The position numbers and the translations under genes are program-made. This document shows, piece after piece, positions 16,554 to 25,975 of a stretch of DNA of 64,000 bases. The notes beneath the pieces were generated by a model. That model did not search any database. It was not told where the DNA came from and saw only the letters and a list, made by a program, of their open reading frames with translations. The DNA is from Streptomyces morookaense (GTDB taxonomy: Bacteria; Actinomycetota; Actinomycetes; Streptomycetales; Streptomycetaceae). The stretch lies in the NCBI RefSeq assembly GCF_013030945.1, contig NZ_JABBXF010000033.1, positions 1-64,000 of the forward strand, given 5' to 3'. Position 1 is the first letter of the stretch. Each line of letters starts with the position of its first letter.

Positions 16554-17291
16554 ATGCTCGCCGAGTTGCTCGCCAGGTCCGGTAAGTCGCTGCTCAAGGA
16601 CGTTCCGCCGGACGGCCGCCGCTACTGGGCGGCCCGGTTCTGGGACCGGGCCGCCGCGGAGCAGCACCCACTGCTCCGCGATCACTTCCTGGAGCAGAAG
16701 GACACGATCGCCGGCTACCTCAAGCGCTACGGGACCGAGACCGGCAGAGTCCTCGAATTCGCCTGTGGCACCGGCGAGTTCACCGGGCTGGCCGCGGAGA
16801 ACACCGCCGCCAAGGCCATCACGGCGCTGGACATCTCCGCTCAGGGCCTCGAGATCGTCCGCAAGCGCGTCACGCACGAGGGCCTCGAGCTCGTCTACGG
16901 CGATTTCTGGGCGGAGAACAAGGTCGGCACGGCCGACCTCGTGATGTGCGTGGACGCCATCCACCACCTCGGCGACGTGCGCCAGGTGCTGGAACGCATG
17001 AAGACCTTCGTGGCACCGGGCGGCGTGCTCGTCGGCAACCTGTGGACCGGCGATCACTTCCACGACTTCGAGCGCCGGCGGTACGGAACGCTCAACCACC
17101 TCGCTCGCACGGCCGGCTTCTTCGGCACGGCCGCGGCCATCCGGCTGTCCGGCGGGAAGCTGCGCACCGGCGCCTACCGCACCCAGCTGATCACGAGCTG
17201 GGAGGGCGCCGCGATCCTGCGCGAGGTGTTCGGCGACGTGCTGGAGCTCGATGTCCACCGTCACTTCATGTCGTTCGTCGTCAAGCCGTAG
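16554..17291 (+). CDS. Class I SAM-dependent methyltransferase
   Basis: 245 aa. The SAM-binding motif I is RVLEFACGTGEFTGLAAEN (a variant of the usual ExGxGxG with Ala-Cys), followed by ITALDISAQGLEIV, ADLVMCVDAIHHL and the post-motif VAPGGVLVGNLW. The substrate is unknown. Its place between the apoprotein and sugar genes suggests O- or C-methylation of a sugar or of the polyketide. ATG 16554 follows cgagga. It has no partner gene on its strand and ends at a strong bidirectional terminator. Confidence 0.82.
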   Translation: MLAELLARSGKSLLKDVPPDGRRYWAARFWDRAAAEQHPLLRDHFLEQKDTIAGYLKRYGTETGRVLEFACGTGEFTGLAAENTAAKAITALDISAQGLEIVRKRVTHEGLELVYGDFWAENKVGTADLVMCVDAIHHLGDVRQVLERMKTFVAPGGVLVGNLWTGDHFHDFERRRYGTLNHLARTAGFFGTAAAIRLSGGKLRTGAYRTQLITSWEGAAILREVFGDVLELDVHRHFMSFVVKP

Positions 17292-17299
17292 CGCAGGAA

Positions 17300-17337
17300 G
17301 GGCTGTGCACCATGCCACGGGGCATGGTGCACAGCCC
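17300..17337. terminator. Bidirectional terminator (17-bp perfect stem)
   Basis: GGGCTGTGCACCATGCC (17300-17316), loop ACGG, GGCATGGTGCACAGCCC (17321-17337). It lies between the convergent methyltransferase and sugar 3-ketoreductase genes. Confidence 0.85.
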
Positions 17338-17351
17338 TGTTCGCCGTCCGG

Positions 17352-18320
17352 TCAGCGCGCGCAGCGGGCAACGGCCTCCATGAGGGCGGCCTGCCGGACC
17401 AGTTGGCCGTGCTCGCGCTCGTGCTCGGCCGGCCGCGTCGTCAGGTCGGCGAACTTCCTGATCGTGTTGACCCACTGGTCGTCCGCCGGCAGGACGCGTT
17501 CCTCGACGTGGTCCTGCCGTTCGATCCTGAGGACGGGACGCGTCGTGGCGGGCGGGGTGAAGGCCCAGCCCAGCTGAATACGTCCCGTTTCACCCCATAT
17601 CGCATAGGTGTTGCGATAGGAGTGGACGAACCCGAACGAGCACTGCGCCGCCATCCCGTTCCCATCGCCGAGCAACGCGCTGCCCGCGACATCCACTTGC
17701 GCGCACTCGTCGATGTCGAGTGTCGAGCCGAGCACGTTCGTGCTGCCGCCGAGGAAGAGCTGGGCCGCTCGAACGGGATAGCAGCCGGCATCCAGCAGGG
17801 AACCGCCGCCGAGTTCCGGGTGGTGCCGGATGGTGGAGCGGTCCGTGAGCGGGAACCCGAACTCCCCCGTGAACAGGCGGGGCCGGCCGATGGCGCCCTC
17901 CGCGACGAGCCGCCCGACCTCCGCGTGCTGGGAGTGCTGCAGAAACGTGAAGTTCTCCATGAGCAGCAGTCCGCGCTCGGCGGCCAGGCCCACCAGGCGC
18001 CGGGCGGCCCGCGGGTCCGCCGTCGCGGCCTTCTCGACCAGGACGTGCTTGCCGGCCTCCAGCGCCGCCGCCGCCCACTCCTCGTGCATGCCGATGGGCA
18101 ACGGGATGTAGACGGCGTCCACGTCGTCGCGTTCCAGCAGCCGCCGGTAGCCGGCGATCGCCACGCCGCCGAACCGGTCGGCGAAGGCACGGGCCTTGTC
18201 GCCGGAGCGGCTCGCCACGGCGGCCAGACGCATGCCCGCGCCCAGGATGGCCGGGATCGTGCGCCGGGCCGCGATGTCGGCGCAGCCGAGCACGCCGATG
18301 CCGATGCCGTCCGCCGTCAC
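17352..18320 (-). CDS. Gfo/Idh/MocA oxidoreductase, NDP-hexose 3-ketoreductase
   Basis: 322 aa. An N-terminal NAD(P) fold starting GIGIGVLGCADIAARR is followed by DAVYIPLPIGMHEEW, the signature GKHVLVEKAAT (catalytic Lys) and GGGSLLDAGCYPVRAAQLF in the C-terminal sheet domain. In 2,6-dideoxysugar pathways such enzymes reduce the C-3 keto group left by the 2,3-dehydratase; the two together give dTDP-4-keto-2,6-dideoxyglucose. GTG 18320 overlaps the P450 stop as GTGA, so the gene is coupled to the P450 upstream. Last gene of its operon. Confidence 0.9.
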   Translation of the reverse strand: MTADGIGIGVLGCADIAARRTIPAILGAGMRLAAVASRSGDKARAFADRFGGVAIAGYRRLLERDDVDAVYIPLPIGMHEEWAAAALEAGKHVLVEKAATADPRAARRLVGLAAERGLLLMENFTFLQHSQHAEVGRLVAEGAIGRPRLFTGEFGFPLTDRSTIRHHPELGGGSLLDAGCYPVRAAQLFLGGSTNVLGSTLDIDECAQVDVAGSALLGDGNGMAAQCSFGFVHSYRNTYAIWGETGRIQLGWAFTPPATTRPVLRIERQDHVEERVLPADDQWVNTIRKFADLTTRPAEHEREHGQLVRQAALMEAVARCAR

Positions 18321-19537
18321 CAGCGGACATCCAGTCGCTCGGGGCGCGGGAAGGCGGTCGCCAGCTGCCAGGTGAGGTTCTGGGCCGAATCGGCCAGGCG
18401 CAGGACGGCACCGCGCTGGACCAGGGCCTCCAGGAGCACCTGCAGTTCGATGCGGGCGAGCGGTGCGCCGAGGCAGAAGTGGATGCCCGCGCCGAAGGCG
18501 AGGTGCTGGTTGTGCTCGCGGTCCAGCTGCATACGGTCGGGGTCGGGGAAGACCGAGGCGTCCCGGTTGGCCGAGTTCATCAGGGGGATGACGGCCTCCC
18601 CGGCGGACACGGTCACCCCGCCCAGCTTCACATCGCCGGTCGCGATGCGCAACGAACCGAATCCCGAGGCGACTTGGCTGTAGCGCAGGGCCTCCTCGAC
18701 CGCGGCGGGAATCCCCTCGGGCGCCGCCAGCAGCGCCGCGTAGCGGCTCGGGTCGTCCAGCAGGTGCAGGAGCAGGTGGGAGATCGCGGCGGTCGTGGTG
18801 TGGTAGCCGGCCACCAGCAGCGTCATGGCGAACGTGAGCAGCTCCTCGACGCTCAGGGCGTCGTCCTCCTCCTGGGCACGGAGGAGACGGGTGAGCAGGT
18901 CGTCGCCGGGGACCTCCCGCTTCGTCGCGATCAGCCTGCCGAGGTACGCCATGAGGTTGCGGGCCGCCTCCTGGGCGCCCGCGGCGTCCGCGGCGGCCGT
19001 GGGTCCGCCGCCGGCCACCAGCAGGATGCCGTCGCTCCACCGGCGGAACCGGTCCTGCTCGTGGACCGGAATGCCGAGCAGCTCGCAGATGACCCGGATG
19101 GGCAGCGGCAGGGCGAGCGCGGTCAGGGCATCGGCGGTCCCGCCCTCGGACGCCAGCATGTCGTCGACGAGTTCCGCGGCGATCTCCCGCACCCGGGGGC
19201 GGAGGGGAGCCATACGGCGCTGGGTGAACTCTCCCGACACCAGGCGGCGCAGCCGCGTATGGTCCGGCGGGTCCATGGTCACCAACGAGTTGGAGCCGCG
19301 GTGGATGGGCAGCAGACGGGGCGCGTCGGGCGCCGTGGCGGCCTGCTTGCTGAACCGGGGGTCGGTCAGGGCCGTGCGCACGTCCTCGTAGCGGGTGAGC
19401 AGCCAGGCCGTGTGGCCGCCGGGCAGCCGGACGCGGGCCACGGGCTCCTCCGATCGCAGCTGCGCGTAGACCTCCAGCGCCTCGCCGGGCGTGGCGACGT
19501 GGAAGGGGAACGCGCGGGGGGTGTCGGCTCCGGCCAT
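18317..19537 (-). CDS. Cytochrome P450
   Basis: 406 aa, normal for a bacterial class I P450. I-helix oxygen-binding motif LLVAGYHTTTAAI, ExxR in VEEALRYSQ, haem loop HLAFGAGIHFCLGAPLARIELQ with the cysteine ligand present. It is therefore a real monooxygenase and not a DesVIII/EryCII-type haem-less glycosyltransferase helper. It probably hydroxylates or couples the polyketide. ATG 19537 has ggagga just upstream; longer upstream readings are not supported. Confidence 0.93.
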   Translation of the reverse strand: MAGADTPRAFPFHVATPGEALEVYAQLRSEEPVARVRLPGGHTAWLLTRYEDVRTALTDPRFSKQAATAPDAPRLLPIHRGSNSLVTMDPPDHTRLRRLVSGEFTQRRMAPLRPRVREIAAELVDDMLASEGGTADALTALALPLPIRVICELLGIPVHEQDRFRRWSDGILLVAGGGPTAAADAAGAQEAARNLMAYLGRLIATKREVPGDDLLTRLLRAQEEDDALSVEELLTFAMTLLVAGYHTTTAAISHLLLHLLDDPSRYAALLAAPEGIPAAVEEALRYSQVASGFGSLRIATGDVKLGGVTVSAGEAVIPLMNSANRDASVFPDPDRMQLDREHNQHLAFGAGIHFCLGAPLARIELQVLLEALVQRGAVLRLADSAQNLTWQLATAFPRPERLDVRW

Positions 19538-19669
19538 GGGTCCTCCGTAACGGGTTGGGCGGGCCTGGTCACGGCCCGGCGAGCGCCATGGTCCGGTGGG
19601 CCGATCCGGATCCGTTGGAGGGCCGCTGTGGTGCCGCACCCGGCCCGGAAGCGCGCCGGGGACGCGCGT

Positions 19670-20350
19670 TCACCAGTCGACGCGGCGCCGTCCGCGCAGG
19701 AAGGCGCCGTGGGGTCCCGAGTCCGGCAGGGTCGCCGCCCACACGATGTCGGCGGCGGCTTCCTCGGGGTCCGTGGTCGCGGCGGGCATCATGCGCGTGC
19801 GGACCCGCCCGGGGTTGACGGCGTTGACCAGGACGCCGCTGTCGCGCGTGGCGGCGGCCAGCAGCACGGTCACCGCGTTCAGCGCGGCTTTGGAGATCGA
19901 GTAGGCGGGGGTGCCGGCGTGCAGGCCGTGGCTGAACGCACCGGTACCGCTGGAGAGCATCACGATCCGGCCCCAGCCCCGGTCGAGCATGCCGGGCAGA
20001 AACGCCTGCGACACCCGCAGCGCGCCAAGGGTGTTGACGGCCAGGGTGTCGGCGACGAGACGCGGCTGCACCCGGTGCGGCGGGGTGCCGTCGTCGAGGA
20101 GGACGCCTGCGTTGTTGACGAGGATGTCGACGGGACCGATGTGCTCGTGCGCGGCCCGCACCGACCGGTCGTCGGCGACGTCGAGCACCACGGGCACGGC
20201 ACGGGGGCCCAGCCGGCGGGCGGTTTCCTCCGCGGCCGCGTGCGAGCGCGCGGCCGTGACGACGGTGTGCCCCTCCGCCAGCAGCCGGCGGCTGACGGCA
20301 AGCCCGAGACCGCGGTTGGCCCCGGTGACCAGGGCGGTACGCGGCGTCAC
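19670..20350 (-). CDS. Short-chain dehydrogenase/reductase
   Basis: 226 aa, classical SDR: cofactor loop LVTGANRGLGLAV, DILVNNAGVLLDDG, catalytic Ser in VMLSSGTGAFS and YSISKAALN (Tyr, Lys). The N-terminal basic residues after the loop suggest NADPH. GTG start overlaps the end of the flavin-dependent oxidoreductase (GTGA). Likely a ketoreductase tailoring the aglycone or a sugar; the substrate is not readable from sequence. A 133-base gap separates it from the P450. Confidence 0.85.
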   Translation of the reverse strand: MTPRTALVTGANRGLGLAVSRRLLAEGHTVVTAARSHAAAEETARRLGPRAVPVVLDVADDRSVRAAHEHIGPVDILVNNAGVLLDDGTPPHRVQPRLVADTLAVNTLGALRVSQAFLPGMLDRGWGRIVMLSSGTGAFSHGLHAGTPAYSISKAALNAVTVLLAAATRDSGVLVNAVNPGRVRTRMMPAATTDPEEAAADIVWAATLPDSGPHGAFLRGRRRVDW

Positions 20351-21225
20351 AGGATCTCCAGGCGGTCCCGCAGCGCCTCCGTGAGCAGCGTCAGCTGTCG
20401 GAGGTCCGCGTCGCAGGGCAGGAGGATCAGCTCGTCGCAGCCCGCCGCGGCGTGCGCGGCCGCGGCGGATGCCACGGCCTGGGGCGTGGTCAGGGCCTCG
20501 GCGACGACACGGCGCAGATAGGGACCCGTACCGCTGTAGCAGGCACCGAGATAGCGCTCCACGGACGCGACGGCCCCGGCTCCCAGGGCGAAGTAGGCGA
20601 GGGCGACCACACGCGGGCGGTCGGCACGCCCCTCCTCGCGCCAGGCATGATGGAGACGGGCCAGGCGGTCGGCGAACGGTTCGGCCGATCCGCTTCCCGA
20701 GATCCAGCCCTGGGCATGGCGGGCCGACCGGCGCATGGCCGCATCGGAATGCCCCCCGATCAGCAAGGGCGGTGCACCGTCCGGCAGCGGCGGCCCGATG
20801 GGTCCGGCCCCGGCGCCCGTACCGCCCTGCCAGACGTCGCGCAGGGAGCCGATGAGCGCGTCCAGATCCCGGCCGCGCGAGCGGAACGACGTGCCGGTCG
20901 CCGTGTAGTCGTCCTCGCGTCCGCCCACGGCGAGTCCCAGCGTCAGCCGGCCGCCTGCCATCCGTTGCAGCGTCGCGGCCTGCTTCGCCAGCACCGCGCC
21001 GCTGCCGCGGGTGGCCCCCAGCAGGACGGTCGTGGTCAGCCGGATCCTGCTGGTCACAGCCGCGGCCGAGGCCAGCGTGATCAGGGGTTCGTAGTTCCCG
21101 TAGACGATCCGGTCGAGCACGCCCAGGCCGGCGAAGCCGGACTCCTCAGCCTGCATGGCCCACCCGAGGATGTGTTCCGGGCCTGCACCGGGAATCATCG
21201 CGGGCAAGCCGACACCGATCTGCAT
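20347..21225 (-). CDS. LLM-class (luciferase-like) flavin-dependent oxidoreductase
   Basis: 292 aa. Luciferase-like fold: start MQIGVGLPAMIPGAG, IRLTTTVLLGATRGSGAVLAKQAATL, RLTLGLAVGGREDDY, PPLLIGGHSDAAMRRSARHAQGW. The F420- or FMN-binding subclass cannot be decided. Family members in aromatic polyketide clusters act as monooxygenases or F420-dependent reductases. ATG 21225 is chosen as the start of conserved homology. First gene of the minus-strand operon ending with the sugar 3-ketoreductase. Confidence 0.84.
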   Translation of the reverse strand: MQIGVGLPAMIPGAGPEHILGWAMQAEESGFAGLGVLDRIVYGNYEPLITLASAAAVTSRIRLTTTVLLGATRGSGAVLAKQAATLQRMAGGRLTLGLAVGGREDDYTATGTSFRSRGRDLDALIGSLRDVWQGGTGAGAGPIGPPLPDGAPPLLIGGHSDAAMRRSARHAQGWISGSGSAEPFADRLARLHHAWREEGRADRPRVVALAYFALGAGAVASVERYLGACYSGTGPYLRRVVAEALTTPQAVASAAAAHAAAGCDELILLPCDADLRQLTLLTEALRDRLEIL

Positions 21226-21278
21226 ACCGAAGCTCCCGGCACTCGACGACGACGTCCGCACATCGTGCTCCCGGGGCT

Positions 21279-21307
21279 TCGAGTGCGCGTCGGATGCCGA
21301 TCGCGGC
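21279..21307 (+). promoter_or_regulatory. Candidate SARP-binding triple repeat
   Basis: TCGAGTG (21279), TCGGATG (21290) and TCGCGGC (21301) start exactly 11 bp apart. They lie in the 277-base divergent gap between the flavin-dependent oxidoreductase and the secreted phosphatase and are oriented toward the phosphatase operon. Confidence 0.55.
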
Positions 21308-21502
21308 CGCTCGCACCGGCGGGCGGACGACGACGGCGACGGCTTGACCGAGCGTGGAACCATCCTCCAAGCGCGGGAGCGATGCTGCCCCGGGCGCTGT
21401 GCGCCCTTCTCGCCGCCGCGGCATCGCCGCAACCGTGCGGCCGCGCACCCGTGCCGGACCGCACGTGTTCTGACATGTTCGGAAAGGAAAAGCACCCTCC
21501 TC

Positions 21503-22540
21503 ATGAGGAACAGAACTGTGCCGTTCTTGAGGCGCGCCCTCGCCTCCGGAGCCGCCCTCGCCGCGCTTGCCGGCGGAGTCGCCCTGGGAGGCGCCCCGGC
21601 AGTGGCCCAGCCCCGGGCCGCCCTCGCCCACGCATCGATCCACACCGCGATCGCCGATGCCCAGGTGGTCCGTGACGCGGACGGCGTCTACCGATTGACG
21701 TGGACCGCCGACGGCCCGTCCCGCGTCACGCGGGTGTACGCGTCCACCGACCCGGCACCGCGCCCCGCCCACCGCCGGCTGGTGGAGACGACGAAGGGGA
21801 CGTCCGCGACGGTCCGCGGCCTCGACCCCATTGCCCGCTGGTACTTCACCCTCGCCTCCGGCGGGCGGTCGGAGACCACGGCCGCACGCACCGTGACCCT
21901 GGACGGTGTCGCCAACTCACGTGATCTGGGCGGCTACCCGGCGGACGGCGGACGCCGGATCAGGTGGGGAGCCGTCTTCCGGTCGGCCCGGCTGACGCCC
22001 GCCACCGACACCGGCAAGCAGCAGCTGGCCGCACTCGGCCTCCGTGAGGTCGTCGACTTCCGCAGCACCGCCGAGGCGACCCGCGAGGGTCTCGATCCGC
22101 TGCCGCCGGAGGTCTCCCGCATCGCGGACCCGATCGGCGACCCGGACCAGGCCGTCGAGCCGCCGCCGGCGCCCTCGGGGGACCCGATCGCCGACAACTA
22201 CCGTCTCTTCGTGTCCAATCCGAACCTGCGCAAGCAGTTCGCCGACGGCCTGCTGCGCGCGGCCGACCGAGGGCAGCGGCCGTTGATGTTCCACTGCACG
22301 GGCGGGAACCACCGCACGGGCTGGATGACGGTCGTCCTGCTCAAGGCCCTCGGCGTCCCCGACTCCGTCGTGCGCCAGGACTACCTGCTGTCGCCCAACA
22401 CCAGCGACGCCTACCTGAACGCGGCGTACGACCAGATCCAGCGCGATTTCGGCTCCTTCTCCGCGTACCTGGACTCGGGGCTCGGCATCCCGCCCGAGAA
22501 GCTGTCCGCCCTCCGCGCCTCCCTGCTCGTCCGTGCGTGA
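21503..22540 (+). CDS. Secreted tyrosine-type (dual-specificity) phosphatase
   Basis: 345 aa. Signal peptide in the first ~40 residues (MRNRTVPFLRRALASG, hydrophobic core, Ala-rich cleavage region near PAVAQP). Then comes a fibronectin-III-like domain of about 80 aa (YRLTWTADGPSRVTRVY...WYFTLASGG), and then a phosphatase domain with SRDLGGYP, WGAVFRSARL and the Cys-loop HCTGGNHRTGW (HCxxGxxR). Related exported enzymes hydrolyse phosphomonoesters of small molecules as well as phosphotyrosine. It is first in a two-gene operon with an FAD monooxygenase, 10 bases apart, which ties it to biosynthesis. See the finding linking it with the dikinase at 38252. Confidence 0.88.
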   Translation: MRNRTVPFLRRALASGAALAALAGGVALGGAPAVAQPRAALAHASIHTAIADAQVVRDADGVYRLTWTADGPSRVTRVYASTDPAPRPAHRRLVETTKGTSATVRGLDPIARWYFTLASGGRSETTAARTVTLDGVANSRDLGGYPADGGRRIRWGAVFRSARLTPATDTGKQQLAALGLREVVDFRSTAEATREGLDPLPPEVSRIADPIGDPDQAVEPPPAPSGDPIADNYRLFVSNPNLRKQFADGLLRAADRGQRPLMFHCTGGNHRTGWMTVVLLKALGVPDSVVRQDYLLSPNTSDAYLNAAYDQIQRDFGSFSAYLDSGLGIPPEKLSALRASLLVRA

Positions 22541-22550
22541 GGAGAGCCGC

Positions 22551-24206
22551 ATGACCACTCGCACGACACAAGCCGCGGACACCGCGCACGAAACGGAAGT
22601 CCTCGTGGCCGGCGGCGGGCTCACCGGACTCTCGGCAGCCGTCTTCCTCGCCTGGCACGGGGTCGCGGTCACCGTGGTCGAGCGTCACCCGGGCACGCTC
22701 GTGCACCCTCGCGCACGCAGCATCAATCCCCGTACGGCCGAGCTCCTGCGCCAGGTGGGGCTGGACGACGTGGTGGGCCGCGCAGACGGGTACGAGAGCC
22801 AGCTCCCCTCCGTGCACATGCTGCGCGCGGAGACGCTGGCCGGGCCCGAGACGAGCCGGGTGGAGCAACGGCCGCCCGCCGGCGCCCGCGACGGACAGCG
22901 GGTCAGCCCCGCGTCCTGGGGCATGATCGACCAGGACCGGCTGGAAGGAGTGCTCCGCGCGCACGCCGAACACCTCGGCGCGACGGTCCGCTTCGGCCAC
23001 GAGCTGGTCTCGCTCGACGAGGACGCCACAGGCGTCAGGGCCCGGGTGCGAGACGGCGACGGCCGCCCGTACGAGCTGCGTGCCTCCTACGCGATCGGTG
23101 CGGACGGACACGCCAGCCGGGTCCGGGAGGCCGCCGGCATACCGCTGCACGGGCCCGGAGCGCTGAGCCACATCGTCAGCATGGTCTTCGACGCCGACCT
23201 GACCGGACCGCTGCGCGGGCGCCACGACCCCGGACAGGGCGCCTTCATCGCCTCGTGCCACCTGAGCACCCCTGCCGAAGGCACGGTCCTGTTCCCGCAC
23301 GGCAGACCGCACCGCTGGGTGTTCAACACCCCGATGTTCCCCGAACGCGGCGACACGCTCGGCGACTTCGACGACGCGCGGTGCACCGGGATCATCCGGG
23401 CGGCGATCGGCGTGCCCGGCCTTCCGGTCACGCTCGTCCCGCAACTGCCGGACGGGACAAAGGTGCTGGCCTACCGGATCGGCGCGGCCGTGGCCGGGTC
23501 GTTCCGGTCGGGCCGGATCTTCCTCGCCGGTGACGCCGCCCATGTGATGCCGCCGACCGGGGCGTTCGGAGCCGGGACGGGTATCCAGGACGCGCACAAC
23601 CTGGCCTGGAAGCTTGCGGCCGTGCTGCGCGGCAGGGCGGGGCAGGACCTGCTGGAGACGTACGACACCGAGCGCCGGCCCGTGGCCGACTTCACGCTCG
23701 GGCAGGCGCTGTTGCTGATGCACCAGCGGGGGGCACTGCCCATCCCGCTCCCCTCCGGGCACCGGCCGGCCGAGTACGACGCGGTGGTCTTCGGCCACCG
23801 GTACCGTTCCTCCGCCGTCGTGGCCGACGAGGGCGACGACGAGGACACCGGGGCGGTCCCGCCGGCCCTGCTGAGGGGGCAGCCCGGTACGCGCGCACCG
23901 CACGTGCCGGTTCCGGGCTCCGCGCCGGCGTCCTCGCTCGACTGGTTCGGGCGCGGTTTCGCGCTGCTGGTCCCCGACGGCGACGGAGCCTGGGCGGCTG
24001 CCGCGCGCACGCTCGGCGACCGTGACCTTTTGGTGCACGTGCTCGGGGAGGAGGGTGCGGAGCTGCACGGAGTCTCCGGGTCCGGGGCGGTCCTGGTGCG
24101 GCCGGACGGCTTCGTGGCCTGGCGCTGCCATGGCTCCTCCGAGGAACCTGCGCAGGTCCTGGCCGGAGTCCTCGACCGTGTGGGGTGCCGCGCTCCGTCG
24201 ATGTGA
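22551..24206 (+). CDS. Aromatic-ring FAD-dependent monooxygenase (PgaE/RdmE-like)
   Basis: 551 aa. FAD Rossmann motif LVAGGGLTGLSAAVFLAWHG, RSINPRTAELLRQ, IDQDRLEGVLR, IGADGHASRVR (DG motif) and the second FAD motif GRIFLAGDAAHVMPPTGAFGAGTGIQDAHNL, with a C-terminal thioredoxin-like region ending SGAVLVRPDGFVAWR. Such enzymes hydroxylate or oxidatively rearrange angular polyketides. ATG 22551 follows ggagagccgc directly after the phosphatase stop. It has a paralogue on the opposite strand (24271-25908). Confidence 0.94.
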   Translation: MTTRTTQAADTAHETEVLVAGGGLTGLSAAVFLAWHGVAVTVVERHPGTLVHPRARSINPRTAELLRQVGLDDVVGRADGYESQLPSVHMLRAETLAGPETSRVEQRPPAGARDGQRVSPASWGMIDQDRLEGVLRAHAEHLGATVRFGHELVSLDEDATGVRARVRDGDGRPYELRASYAIGADGHASRVREAAGIPLHGPGALSHIVSMVFDADLTGPLRGRHDPGQGAFIASCHLSTPAEGTVLFPHGRPHRWVFNTPMFPERGDTLGDFDDARCTGIIRAAIGVPGLPVTLVPQLPDGTKVLAYRIGAAVAGSFRSGRIFLAGDAAHVMPPTGAFGAGTGIQDAHNLAWKLAAVLRGRAGQDLLETYDTERRPVADFTLGQALLLMHQRGALPIPLPSGHRPAEYDAVVFGHRYRSSAVVADEGDDEDTGAVPPALLRGQPGTRAPHVPVPGSAPASSLDWFGRGFALLVPDGDGAWAAAARTLGDRDLLVHVLGEEGAELHGVSGSGAVLVRPDGFVAWRCHGSSEEPAQVLAGVLDRVGCRAPSM

Positions 24207-24225
24207 ACCGGTCCGTGAAACGGGT

Positions 24226-24251
24226 GGGGCCCGGGCGATCGCCCGGGCCCC
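24226..24251. terminator. Bidirectional terminator (26-bp perfect palindrome)
   Basis: GGGGCCCGGGCGA/TCGCCCGGGCCCC is fully symmetric and lies between the ends of the two convergent FAD monooxygenase genes. Confidence 0.75.
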
Positions 24252-24270
24252 GCTGTTCTTCCCGCCCCGT

Positions 24271-25908
24271 TCAGGAGACCAGCCGGGTCAGCACCTCCAG
24301 GAGAGCCGCCTCCGGGTCGTCCTCGCCGCCGTCGGGCGAACGCCAGGCGACGAAGCCGTCGGGCCTCACCAGGACAGCGCCCTTGCGGGAGACCCCGTAG
24401 CAGGCGGCCCAGTCGGCACCGTCCTCGACCAGACCGTCCCGGCCCACGAGATGGCTCCGCAGCGGGACGGGCGTCCGCGCGGCGACGGCGTCACCCACGT
24501 CGCACCAGCGCCTGTCCGCCGTGAGGAGCGTGAAGGCGTCGGAGAACAGGTCGAGCGTCGAGATGCGTTCGTCCCCCCGGCGCAGCCACACGTGCGGGGC
24601 CCGGGTGCCGGGCGCCCCCGAGAGGTCGAGGCCCGGCAGCAGGGGCGCCGCATGCGCGGGACCGGCCACGGCCGAGGAGGTGTAGCGGTATCCGAGGGTC
24701 ACGACGATGTCGTCGACCATGCGGTCCTGGTCGCCGTCCGGGGCCAGCCCGTGGCGGATGCGGTTGCGCAGCAGGGCCTGCTCGGCCATGGCCGAGCCCA
24801 GGGGCCGGCGTTCCGCGTCGTAGCTGTCGAGCAGTCCGTCGTGGGCCCAGCCCCGGAGAACGGCCGCCAGCTTCCAGGCCAGGTTGTGCCCGTCGTGAAT
24901 ACCGGTGTTGGCGCCGAAGCCCCCGGCCGGCGGGTGCACATGGCCCGCGTCGCCCGCGAGGAAGACCCGGCCCACGCGGAAGGTGTCGGCAACCCGCTGA
25001 GCGCCTTCCCACGGAACGGTGGCGACGATCTCGACGTCCAGGTCGGGGACACCACTGGCGTCCCTGACGACCTGGACACAGCGTTCCGTGGTGAAGTCGG
25101 CCGGCGACTCCCGCTCCGGGTCGTACAGGGCCGCGCCGGCCCAGGGGTCGCACCCGTGCAGCCGCGAGAGGGTCATCGTCGTCGGCCCGCCGGTGGCGTA
25201 GCAGAGGATGAACTTCCGGCCGTGCATGACCTCTTCGAGGCGGGGAGCACGGAAGTAGATGCTCAGCGCATGGAAGACGGTGCCGCGGCCGTGCTGGGAG
25301 ATGCCGAGCCTGCGACGTATGGGGCTGCTCGCGCCGTCGGCCGCGACCACGTAATCGGCGCGGACGCGGCGTTCGGAGCCGTCGTCGAGCGAGCGCAGCA
25401 GTGCGGTGACGCCCTCGGCGTCCTGTTCGAGGTCCACCAGCTCGGTGCGGAACAGGGCGGTGGCGCCCGCGTCCCGGGCGTGCTCCAGGAGGACGCGCTC
25501 GTACCGGTCCTGCCCGCAGCCCATGATGGTGACGGGGCTGATGTCCGGCCCGTCGAGCGACGGCGCCTCCACCACCTCGGCCCGGTCGATCTCCGCCAGG
25601 GTGCGGGTGCGCAGAATGCCGCCCTCGAAGTACGGGCGGGTGTTCCCCATCTCCAGGGCCCGGATCTCGCGCTCCAGCCCGGCGGAGCGGAACAGCTCCA
25701 GGGTGCGGGCCTGGATGCCGGGGGCCCGGGGCAGCCGCGAGGTGGCCTCGCGGCGCTCGACCAGCAAGGGCTTGATGCCGTGCCGGGTGAGGAACAGTGC
25801 GGTGGACAGGCCGACCGGGCCGCCACCGACCACCAGCACGGGCACGTGCTCGATCGTGTCGTCGGCGGCCGCGGAGGCTGTCGCCGCGACCGTGGTCTTC
25901 TCCGTCAT
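24271..25908 (-). CDS. Second aromatic-ring FAD-dependent monooxygenase
   Basis: 545 aa with the same architecture as the neighbour: VLVVGGGPVGLSTALFLTRHG, APGIQARTLELFRSAG, VVAADGASSPIRRRLGI, GRVFLAGDAGHVHPPAGGFGANTGIHDGHNLAWK and the C-terminal KGAVLVRPDGFVAWRSPD. It is clearly diverged from the first copy, so probably a different oxidation. ATG 25908 has gaagagag upstream. It lies 67 bases after the O-methyltransferase on the same strand and is likely co-transcribed with it. Confidence 0.94.
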   Translation of the reverse strand: MTEKTTVAATASAAADDTIEHVPVLVVGGGPVGLSTALFLTRHGIKPLLVERREATSRLPRAPGIQARTLELFRSAGLEREIRALEMGNTRPYFEGGILRTRTLAEIDRAEVVEAPSLDGPDISPVTIMGCGQDRYERVLLEHARDAGATALFRTELVDLEQDAEGVTALLRSLDDGSERRVRADYVVAADGASSPIRRRLGISQHGRGTVFHALSIYFRAPRLEEVMHGRKFILCYATGGPTTMTLSRLHGCDPWAGAALYDPERESPADFTTERCVQVVRDASGVPDLDVEIVATVPWEGAQRVADTFRVGRVFLAGDAGHVHPPAGGFGANTGIHDGHNLAWKLAAVLRGWAHDGLLDSYDAERRPLGSAMAEQALLRNRIRHGLAPDGDQDRMVDDIVVTLGYRYTSSAVAGPAHAAPLLPGLDLSGAPGTRAPHVWLRRGDERISTLDLFSDAFTLLTADRRWCDVGDAVAARTPVPLRSHLVGRDGLVEDGADWAACYGVSRKGAVLVRPDGFVAWRSPDGGEDDPEAALLEVLTRLVS

Positions 25909-25975
25909 TTCGCTCTCTTCGGTGGGACGACGGGGCGACGCGGGCACACGCTGTGCGGCGCGGTCGGCCGGTGCA

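Noticed and set aside
18317..19537. DesVIII/EryCII-type P450-like glycosyltransferase activator
   Set aside because: The haem-binding cysteine loop (HFCLG) and the I-helix Thr motif are intact, so it is a real P450.
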